From an uncultured Paracoccaceae bacterium (GTDB lineage: Bacteria; Pseudomonadota; Alphaproteobacteria; Rhodobacterales; Rhodobacteraceae), in NCBI GenBank assembly GCA_947492585.1, contig CANLND010000021.1:1-61309 (forward strand): a stretch of DNA of 61,309 bases. The letters are read 5' to 3'. The notes under the pieces are model-generated. The model was given only the letters and a program-made list of their open reading frames with translations, was not told the DNA's origin and ran no database searches. How positions within the stretch are numbered: position 1 is the first letter of the stretch; each line of letters starts with the position of its first letter. The translations under genes and the position numbers were made by a program. Of the stretch, positions 34,031-40,662 are shown piece by piece.

Positions 34031-34107
34031 GCCGCCTTAGCTCAGTAGGTTAGAGCGCCTGATTGTGGATCAGGAGGTCCCCCGTTCAAGCCGGGGAGGT
34101 GGTACCA
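34031..34107 (+). tRNA. tRNA-His (GUG)
   Basis: The anticodon loop TTGTGGA lies between CCTGA and TCAGG, giving GTG. Acceptor GCCGCCT / AGGTGGT, discriminator A73 (34104), encoded CCA. The base before G1 is T, so no G-1 is encoded; this fits the alphaproteobacterial type of tRNA-His. Confidence 0.97.
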
Positions 34108-34216
34108 CTCTCACTATTTTGATGAACTTCGGCATGATGCACCGCTTTTGCGGGAGTTGTTTGCGCGAAGATAGGCCAATTGGCAGGCCGCAGTTGGTTG
34201 GTGTTACGACTGATGT

Positions 34217-34522
34217 TTAGGGCGCAATGTGCAGCTCTTGCTGAATTTGCCCAGTCAGATCGTTGAGAATTAGAATCCGATCATCCTTGGTCACAACGGC
34301 GATCCAGCCTTTGCCAAAGGTCACAGCCTGGGCGTGCACGCCCTCCGGCAGGCGGACATTTTCCGGCAGATCCGGGCCAACATCAGACAAACGGATGACA
34401 AGCAGCGCAACAACGACTAAAAGCCCGCAAATCATCACTGCAGTCAGCGTGGTGATCAGCCGTCGCAGGAACTTCAGCTGCGCGGGCTCTTCTTGAATTT
34501 CAGATGGAACAGGGTCAGTCAT
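34217..34522 (-). CDS. small inner-membrane protein of Rhodobacteraceae (DUF6476-like)
   Basis: The protein has 101 residues. A single transmembrane helix (LITTLTAVMICGLLVVVALLVI, about 21-42) is preceded by a cytosolic acidic tail and followed by a periplasmic domain ending VTKDDRILILNDLTGQIQQEL. It matches a short family I recall as DUF6476 in this bacterial family; the label is tentative. Its start codon overlaps that of the divergent rluD-type gene (CATG). Confidence 0.75.
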   Translation of the reverse strand: MTDPVPSEIQEEPAQLKFLRRLITTLTAVMICGLLVVVALLVIRLSDVGPDLPENVRLPEGVHAQAVTFGKGWIAVVTKDDRILILNDLTGQIQQELHIAP

Positions 34523-35546
34523 GGGCAGCCGCCAGATCACATTTGTCATCGCGGAACATCCGCCTAAGCGGCTTGATAAAGCGGTTTCGCGCGATGTGCC
34601 AGAGGAAGCCACCCTGTCACGCACCCGTTTGGCGAAATTGATCGCCGAAGGCGGCGTTCAGGTGAATGGTCAGGTGGTGCAGGACCCCAAGGCCAAGGTT
34701 GCCGAAGGGGCCGAGATTTTGATCACCGTCGAAGAGGCGGGCGAGAGCCATATTGGCCCCGAAGATATCCCGATAGATGTGATATATGAAGATGACGACC
34801 TGATCGTCATCAACAAACCCGCAGGCATGGTGGTGCACCCGGCGCCGGGGTCACCTTCGGGGACGCTTGTTAACGCGCTGATGCACCATTGCGGAGATAA
34901 TCTTTCTGGGGTGGGGGGCGTAAAGCGCCCCGGTATCGTGCACCGGATCGACAAAGAGACCTCGGGTCTCTTGGTGGTGGCAAAATCGGATGCCGCACAT
35001 CAGGGATTGGCGGCGCAATTTGAAAAACATACCGTTGAACGGTATTACCGCGCAGTGTGCTATGGGTCCCCAGCGGCGACAGACCCGCGATTGCGCGGCG
35101 TGAAGGGCGCGAATTTTGAACCCGGAAATATCTTGAAAATCACCACCCAACTGGCGCGCCACAAGACGGATCGTCAGCGACAGGCTGTGTTGTTTCAGGG
35201 CGGCCGCCATGCGGTGACGCGGGCGCGGATTGTGGAGCCCTTTGGTGACCCGGCTGGATTGGCGTTGATTGAATGCTGGTTGGAAACCGGGCGCACGCAT
35301 CAGATCCGCGTACACATGGCGCATGCAGGGCATGGTTTGGTCGGTGATCCTACTTATGGCGGTAAGCGGAAGCTGTCCGCAAAAGCTATTCCGCTTGCTG
35401 GGATCGACGCGGTTCAGGCCTTTTCGCGTCAGGCTCTACACGCGGCCGTGCTGGGATTTGAACACCCTATATCAGGGGAGATGAAACGGTTCGAAGCGCC
35501 GATCCCGCGTGACATGCAAGATCTGATCACATCGCTTCGTCGCTGA
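34521..35546 (+). CDS. rluD: RluA/RluD family 23S rRNA pseudouridine synthase
   Basis: The protein has 341 residues. An N-terminal S4 RNA-binding domain (LSRTRLAKLIAEGGVQVNG) precedes the pseudouridine synthase domain. The catalytic Asp is in HRIDKETSGLLVVAK (about residue 142). The sequence TGRTHQIRVHMAHAGHGLVGDPTYG is typical of the RluC/RluD/RluA group. Among that group, RluD is the likeliest name because of the S4 domain and length, but RluC cannot be excluded. The start codon overlaps the start of the opposite gene, which is unusual. Confidence 0.88.
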   Translation: MGSRQITFVIAEHPPKRLDKAVSRDVPEEATLSRTRLAKLIAEGGVQVNGQVVQDPKAKVAEGAEILITVEEAGESHIGPEDIPIDVIYEDDDLIVINKPAGMVVHPAPGSPSGTLVNALMHHCGDNLSGVGGVKRPGIVHRIDKETSGLLVVAKSDAAHQGLAAQFEKHTVERYYRAVCYGSPAATDPRLRGVKGANFEPGNILKITTQLARHKTDRQRQAVLFQGGRHAVTRARIVEPFGDPAGLALIECWLETGRTHQIRVHMAHAGHGLVGDPTYGGKRKLSAKAIPLAGIDAVQAFSRQALHAAVLGFEHPISGEMKRFEAPIPRDMQDLITSLRR

Positions 35547-35575
35547 TAGCCTTGATTTTTATTGTCATCTTTAGT

Positions 35576-35604
35576 CGCCCGGCCTGTGAAGGTCGGGCGG
35601 TTTT
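35576..35604 (+). terminator. intrinsic terminator of rluD-type gene
   Basis: 9-bp stem CGCCCGGCC / GGTCGGGCG (one G-U) with loop TGTGAA, then GTTTTG. It lies 30 bp behind the stop codon. Confidence 0.8.
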
Positions 35605-35647
35605 GTGTGTGCGTGCGCGAAAAAGAGATTTGAAAAGCATCAATGAT

Positions 35648-35663
35648 TGTGACCCGCGTCACA
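35648..35663 (+). promoter_or_regulatory. CRP-type palindrome upstream of rpoH
   Basis: TGTGA-CCCGCG-TCACA is the consensus CRP half-site pair with the correct 6-bp spacer. It lies 134 bp upstream of the rpoH start and 46 bp upstream of the sigma-32-like -35. Whether this strain's CRP-like protein binds it is unknown. Confidence 0.5.
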
Positions 35664-35708
35664 GACCTTTTGGGGGGATTGTGGAATACATTAGATAATA
35701 GGCGCATG

Positions 35709-35739
35709 CCCCTTGAAAGGGAAAATAGCTTCCCCATAT
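35709..35739 (+). promoter_or_regulatory. sigma-32 (heat-shock) type promoter of rpoH
   Basis: CCCCTTGAA (35709-35717), 14 bp, CCCCATAT (35732-35739), matching the heat-shock consensus CTTGAA-N13-15-CCCCAT. The start codon is 43 bp downstream. It suggests self-activation of rpoH. Confidence 0.7.
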
Positions 35740-35781
35740 GTGCCTATGTTAAGTCCTTAAACATTGGGAGGGACAGATCTA

Positions 35782-36678
35782 ATGGCAAATTATGCAAACC
35801 TGCCGGCCCCGACGCCAGAAGGCGGCCTGAACCGCTACCTTCAGGAAATTCGTAAATTTCCGCTCTTGGAGCCGGAAGAAGAATACATGCTGGCCAAGCG
35901 TTGGGTGGAAGAGCAGGACGCGAAATCAGCCCATAAGATGGTGACATCACACCTGCGTCTGGCGGCCAAAATCGCCATGGGGTATCGCGGCTATGGCCTT
36001 CCGCAGGCTGAAGTGATCTCTGAGGCCAATGTCGGTCTAATGCAGGCGGTCAAGCGGTTTGATCCCGAAAAAGGGTTTCGCCTGGCGACTTATGCCATGT
36101 GGTGGATCCGCGCCTCGATCCAGGAATATGTCCTGCGCTCGTGGTCGATGGTAAAGCTGGGCACTACATCGGCGCAGAAAAAGCTGTTCTTTAATCTGCG
36201 CAAAGCCAAGGCCAAGATCGGAGCGTTGGAGGATGGCGATATGCATCCCGACAACGTCAAACGGATCGCAACCGATCTGGGCGTGACCGAAGCTGAGGTG
36301 ATCTCGATGAACCGGCGCATGTCGGGGGGCGATGCCTCGCTGAACGCGCAGATTGGCTCTGACGGCGAAGGCACCATGCAATGGCAGGACTGGCTGGAAG
36401 ACGAAGACGCGGATCAGGCTGGCGACTATGAAGCGCGAGATGAGCTGGAAGCCCGGCGTGAGCTGTTGGTTGAGGCGATGGACGTGCTGAATGAGCGCGA
36501 AAAAGACATCCTGACCCAGCGCCGCCTGTCGGATAAGGTCAAGACCTTGGAAGATTTGAGCACGCAGTACAGCGTCAGCCGTGAGCGGATCCGTCAGATT
36601 GAAGTGCGTGCGTTTGAAAAGCTGCAGAAAAAGATGCGCGACCTCGCCCGTGATAAAGGCATGCTTACCCCGGCATGA
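35782..36678 (+). CDS. rpoH: heat-shock sigma factor RpoH (sigma-32)
   Basis: The protein has 298 residues. Region 2 is SEANVGLMQAVKRFDPEKGFRLATYAMWWIRASIQEY (two pieces MQAVKRFDPEKGFRL and TYAMWWIRASIQEY). The RpoH box AQKKLFFNLRKAKAKIG (about 131-147) identifies it as a heat-shock sigma. The region 4 helix-turn-helix is [22 protein letters not shown] 35782 has GGGAGGG upstream. Some Rhodobacteraceae have two RpoH proteins, and which copy this is cannot be told. The upstream sigma-32-like promoter and CRP-type palindrome suggest special control. Confidence 0.96.
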   Translation: MANYANLPAPTPEGGLNRYLQEIRKFPLLEPEEEYMLAKRWVEEQDAKSAHKMVTSHLRLAAKIAMGYRGYGLPQAEVISEANVGLMQAVKRFDPEKGFRLATYAMWWIRASIQEYVLRSWSMVKLGTTSAQKKLFFNLRKAKAKIGALEDGDMHPDNVKRIATDLGVTEAEVISMNRRMSGGDASLNAQIGSDGEGTMQWQDWLEDEDADQAGDYEARDELEARRELLVEAMDVLNEREKDILTQRRLSDKVKTLEDLSTQYSVSRERIRQIEVRAFEKLQKKMRDLARDKGMLTPA

Positions 36679-36739
36679 CCTTGTATTGCAGTGCCGCCAA
36701 CACGGCGGCCAGTGGTGAGTGACAGTCGAAATCTATTCG

Positions 36740-36767
36740 CAATGGGCCGCCATCAGGCGGCCCATTG
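36740..36767. terminator. bidirectional terminator between rpoH and pepF
   Basis: 12-bp stem CAATGGGCCGCC / GGCGGCCCATTG with loop ATCA, between two converging genes. T-runs are short on both sides. Confidence 0.72.
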
Positions 36768-36786
36768 GTATTGTGGGGCGAAGGGC

Positions 36787-38607
36787 TTAAGCCTCCATCG
36801 CTTCCAGTTCATCAATCATCTCTGAGATCATCGACAGGCCTTTATCCCAGAATTTCGGGTCAGAGGCATCCAGGCCAAAGGGGGCCAATAGCTCTTTGTG
36901 GTGCTTGGAACCACCGGCTTTGAGCATGTCGAAATACTTGTCTTCGAACCCTTCTGCGCCTGACGCGTAAACCGAATACAACGCATTCACCAGCCCGTCG
37001 CCAAACGCATAGGCATAGACGTAAAACGGTGAGTGTACGAAGTGGGGGATATAGGCCCAGAAGGTTTCATAACCTTCCATGAAATCAAAGGCTTCCCCCA
37101 GGGATTCTGCCTGTACGGACATCCACAAGGCGTTGATGTCATCCGGCGTCAGTTCGCCTTGGGTGCGGGCCGCGTGGAGTTTGCATTCAAAATCATAAAA
37201 GGCGATCTGGCGCACGACCGTATTGATCATGTCTTCGACTTTGCCTGCTAGTAGAATTTTGCGCTCTTCTTGGGTTTCGGCCTTGTCCAGCATGGTGCGG
37301 AATGTGAGCATTTCGCCAAATACAGATGCGGTTTCCGCCAGTGTCAACGGTGTGGAGGACAGCATTTCGCCCTGTTCGGCAGCCAGAACCTGATGCACGC
37401 CGTGGCCCAATTCATGCGCCAGTGTCATCACATCGCGCGGCTTGCCCAGGTAGTTGAGCATCACATAAGGGTGCACATCGGTAACGGTGGGGTGGGCAAA
37501 GGCGCCGGGAGCTTTGCCGGGTTTCACGCCCGCGTCAATCCAGCCATCGGTAAAGAACGGCTTGGCGATTTCACCCATGCGTGGATCAAAGGCGTTATAG
37601 GCTTCCATCACGGTGTTTTCCGCGTCGCTCCAGCTGACGGTGCGGGTGTCTTCCATGGGCAGCGGTGCGTTGCGGTCCCAGACCTGCATGCGGTCCAAAC
37701 CCAGCCATTTGCGCTTTAGTTCATAATAGCGGTGCGACAGTTTAGGGTAGGCGGCAACCACGGCTTCGCGCAGGGCCTCTACCACTTCGGGCTCTACATG
37801 GTTGGACAGGTGACGGCTGGTCTGCGGTGTGGGCATGCCGCGCCAGCGATCGACAATCTCTTTTTCCTTGGCTTGTGTGTTGTGCACACGGGCAAAGGTT
37901 TTGATATTTTCGTTGAAGACCCGCGCCAGTTCCCGCGAGGCGGCTTCCCGTTTGCTGCGGTCCTGTTCGGTCATGAAGTTCAGGGTGCCTTCGATGTTCA
38001 GCTCTTCGCCATCGATGGTAAAGGTCAGACCGGCGATTGTTTCGTCAAACAAACGCTCCCAGGCATCGCCAATAACTCCCAAATCGTGCAGGAATTTTTC
38101 CAATTCATCTGACAGTTGGTAGGGTTTCATTGAACGGATGCGGTCAAACACCGGTTTGTAACGTGCCAGGTCCGCATTGGCGGCGAAATGTGCCTCTAGA
38201 ACGGCATCGTCAATGCGGTTCAATTCCAGCGTGAAGAACACCAGAGGGGTGGTGAAAATGGTGATCTTTTCCTGCATGTCCGACATGAATTTTGCGCGAT
38301 CCGCGTCGGTGGTCAGCTGATAATACCGCAGCCCGGCGTAGGACATGATGCGCCCGGCAATGCCATTGATCTTTTCGTTGCGCAGCACGCAGTTCAGAAG
38401 GCCTGCGGCATCCAGATCCGCCAGTTTGCCTTCGTAATCGGCGGCAAAGGCACTGCATTCCCCGTCCAGCCAGGTCAGGTCCCGCTCAAGCTCGGGCGCG
38501 TCTTCGCTGGTGTACAGGTCGGTCAGGTCCCATTCCGGCAAATTTCCAAAACTGTCTGAGCCGGATCCTGCATTGGCATCACGAACGGGGAAGGGAAGCT
38601 GAAACAT
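36787..38607 (-). CDS. pepF: M3 family oligoendopeptidase F
   Basis: The protein has 606 residues. Oligoendopeptidase F cuts short peptides in the cytoplasm. The zinc motif LAHELGHGVHQ lies near residue 397, with the third ligand expected in the following LAETASVFGEML. The N-terminal DLTDLYTSEDAPELERDL and the HSPFYVYAYAFGDGLVNALY stretch fit the family. The start at 38607 (MFQLPFPV) has AGGAG upstream, which excludes the longer frame. It is convergent with rpoH. Confidence 0.95.
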   Translation of the reverse strand: MFQLPFPVRDANAGSGSDSFGNLPEWDLTDLYTSEDAPELERDLTWLDGECSAFAADYEGKLADLDAAGLLNCVLRNEKINGIAGRIMSYAGLRYYQLTTDADRAKFMSDMQEKITIFTTPLVFFTLELNRIDDAVLEAHFAANADLARYKPVFDRIRSMKPYQLSDELEKFLHDLGVIGDAWERLFDETIAGLTFTIDGEELNIEGTLNFMTEQDRSKREAASRELARVFNENIKTFARVHNTQAKEKEIVDRWRGMPTPQTSRHLSNHVEPEVVEALREAVVAAYPKLSHRYYELKRKWLGLDRMQVWDRNAPLPMEDTRTVSWSDAENTVMEAYNAFDPRMGEIAKPFFTDGWIDAGVKPGKAPGAFAHPTVTDVHPYVMLNYLGKPRDVMTLAHELGHGVHQVLAAEQGEMLSSTPLTLAETASVFGEMLTFRTMLDKAETQEERKILLAGKVEDMINTVVRQIAFYDFECKLHAARTQGELTPDDINALWMSVQAESLGEAFDFMEGYETFWAYIPHFVHSPFYVYAYAFGDGLVNALYSVYASGAEGFEDKYFDMLKAGGSKHHKELLAPFGLDASDPKFWDKGLSMISEMIDELEAMEA

Positions 38608-38680
38608 AGGGGCTCCTGAATACGTTTCTGGTTTCCCCAACATCTAAGCACCGCCTGTGCCAAGCACAAGCAACGGTGGT

Positions 38681-39631
38681 TTATGTGTTCTGAAATTGCG
38701 AGAAGAATTCGATGATTTTGTTGTGGGTTTCTGTGCGGGTTTGCAGATCTTCCATTAAGACTTCGTGCTGGGCATCTTGCACGATCTCCAGCTGGCCGGC
38801 CGGCCAGTGATTCATGCGTGCGTGGATGGCTTCGGTTGAAACGATGCCTTCGTTGCTGCCAAGGAAGGTTAGACAGGGCAGATCTGGTGAGGGGAGTTTG
38901 GCCAAATTCGCGCATTCTTGCAAAGATTCCCCAACCCACTGAATGCTGGGACCGCCAATTTCCAGCCGGGGATCGCATGCCAGATGATCCCGCAGATATT
39001 GGTACATTTGGGGGTCACTGGTCAGCAAATTACCTTCAAAGGCTTGATCCAAAACATAAGATCCCGCACTGGTGGACGGTGCAAGCCAGCTGCCATAGCC
39101 CAACACCGGTGCAAAGCTGCCCAAGAGGCCTGCGATCGGGCGCAGCGCGTCCGGCAGGCGGATGCCCCACATTGGTGCTGTGAACACGGCGGCCGTGACC
39201 GGTAGCCCGTTGCACAGCGCGCGCAAGGCGATTGCGCCCCCCATAGAGTGCCCCAGAACAAACCAGGGTTTGGGCAGGTCAAGACGCGTGGCCAGTTCAA
39301 TTACTGCGGCCACATCGGTTTGGTAATCTGAGAATTTTCGAATATGGCCGCGTATTGGGTCGTCAATTATGCGATCCGCCAACCCCTGACCACGCCAGTC
39401 ACTCGCAAGCATTGCATAGCCTGCATTGGTCATCGCTGTGGCGGTGATCCCGTATTTTTCAACATATTCGGTGCGGCCCGGAAATAACAGCAACGTGCCG
39501 CGTTCCTGAGTTTGCGCACGCCAATGGCCAACGCGCATGCGCAACCCGTCCTGTGTTTTGACCCAATGTGCCTGACCATTTGGAGGGCCCTGCGCGGTGT
39601 CGTTGTACAAGGGAGCATCTTCAAACGTCAT
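38681..39631 (-). CDS. alpha/beta hydrolase, lysophospholipase-like
   Basis: The protein has 316 residues from ATG 39631 (MTFEDA). It has the alpha/beta hydrolase nucleophile elbow GHSMGG with the catalytic Ser, the oxyanion region LLLFPGRTEYVEKY, and a late His in QDAQHEVLMED. It resembles PldB-type lysophospholipases or monoglyceride lipases, but the substrate is not certain. A GTG at 39649, overlapping the preceding TGA, is an alternative start; I chose ATG because of AAGGA upstream. It is coupled to the SCP2-type gene. Confidence 0.85.
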   Translation of the reverse strand: MTFEDAPLYNDTAQGPPNGQAHWVKTQDGLRMRVGHWRAQTQERGTLLLFPGRTEYVEKYGITATAMTNAGYAMLASDWRGQGLADRIIDDPIRGHIRKFSDYQTDVAAVIELATRLDLPKPWFVLGHSMGGAIALRALCNGLPVTAAVFTAPMWGIRLPDALRPIAGLLGSFAPVLGYGSWLAPSTSAGSYVLDQAFEGNLLTSDPQMYQYLRDHLACDPRLEIGGPSIQWVGESLQECANLAKLPSPDLPCLTFLGSNEGIVSTEAIHARMNHWPAGQLEIVQDAQHEVLMEDLQTRTETHNKIIEFFSQFQNT

Positions 39632-39645
39632 TGGGTCGCAATCCT

Positions 39646-39936
39646 TCACGCCAGCGCAGAGGCCAACTGCATTGCAATGCCCATGTCACCGTCGATGGAC
39701 AGTTTACCGGACATAAAGGCATTGGTTGGGTTCAGTTCGCCGGACAAAATATCCTGAAACGTGTCCGCGTCTGCGGTCAAGGTGACGTCTGCGTCGTCGT
39801 CACTGACACGCGCACCGGAGCTGTCCAGCACAATGCCCCCCAGCCCGGTGATTGCAAATTTGGCCGAGGCGGGAAAATCTGCGCCTTGCATTTTTTCGTT
39901 TAGAGCTTCAGCAGCTTGGGCGAGAATGTCGTTCAT
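39646..39936 (-). CDS. SCP2 sterol-binding domain protein
   Basis: The protein has 96 residues from ATG 39936 (MNDILAQ). The SCP2 fold has the core KFAITGLGGIVLDSSGARVSDDDADVT (two pieces KFAITGLGGIVLDSSG and ARVSDDDADV) and the C-terminal NPTNAFMSGKLSIDGDMGIAMQL. SCP2 proteins bind lipids, acyl groups or similar. The stop overlaps the hydrolase GTG (GTGA), and the pair probably handles a lipid. It is divergent from the TPR protein gene. Confidence 0.9.
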   Translation of the reverse strand: MNDILAQAAEALNEKMQGADFPASAKFAITGLGGIVLDSSGARVSDDDADVTLTADADTFQDILSGELNPTNAFMSGKLSIDGDMGIAMQLASALA

Positions 39937-40041
39937 GGTGGTCTCCTTCATCTGCGTTTGGTCACAGTGGACATATCTTTGTGACGATGCTGCGACTCAA
40001 CATTGGAAAATGGCAGGCCTCTGGCTACATTGATACACATC

Positions 40042-40632
40042 ATGGTGAAAAAAACGTCGAGCTTTGACTTCACAAATACACGATTATACGCGACAGCTGT
40101 TGCACTTATGGTGGCTGCGCTTGTTTTTGGTGCAGCTGGTCCTGCCATAGCGCAGTCTGAGAAAGAGGCTGAGCTGTTGTCGGCACTTGCGTTGGCGGAT
40201 CCCGAGGAGGCCGCGGCATTGGACCTTGAGCTGCAGGCGCTTTGGCGGCGCAGCGGGTCGTCTGCGATGGATTTTCTTTTGCGGCGCGGTGAGCAGGCAC
40301 TGGAGCAGGGCGCACTGGCTGAGGCGGTTGAACATCTGACCGCTCTTGTGGATCATGATCCATCTTTTGCGGCAGGATGGTTTCGGCGCGCCGAGGCCTA
40401 TGCCAGACTGGACCTGTTCGGTCCCGCTGTCGCAGATCTGGAACGGGCGCTGTATCTCAATCCCAACAACTACAATGCGTTGATGGCCTTAGGGCTGGTG
40501 TTTGAACATTTTCGCGACCCAGCGAAAGCCTATGACGCTTATGCGCGCGCCAAGGCTATACATCCGCATCACGACGAAGTAACCAAGTCCATGAAACGAT
40601 TGGCGCCGCTGATCCGCGGGCGCAAACTGTAG
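40042..40632 (+). CDS. secreted TPR-repeat protein
   Basis: The protein has 196 residues from ATG 40042 (MVKKTSS). A signal sequence ATAVALMVAALVFGAAGPAIAQ ends near residue 38. Three or more TPR-like helices follow: EQALEQGALAEAVEHLTALVDHDPSFAAGWF (two pieces EQALEQGALAEAVEHL and DHDPSFAAGWF), then AEAYARLDLFGPAVADLERAL and NPNNYNALMALGLV. TPR domains mediate protein contacts, here probably in the periplasm. Linked to the helicase gene by a 30-bp gap on the same strand; they may be one transcript. Role unknown. Confidence 0.8.
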   Translation: MVKKTSSFDFTNTRLYATAVALMVAALVFGAAGPAIAQSEKEAELLSALALADPEEAAALDLELQALWRRSGSSAMDFLLRRGEQALEQGALAEAVEHLTALVDHDPSFAAGWFRRAEAYARLDLFGPAVADLERALYLNPNNYNALMALGLVFEHFRDPAKAYDAYARAKAIHPHHDEVTKSMKRLAPLIRGRKL

Positions 40633-40662
40633 CCCAAGGCAGGGCTGGCAAGGAGTGATGCA

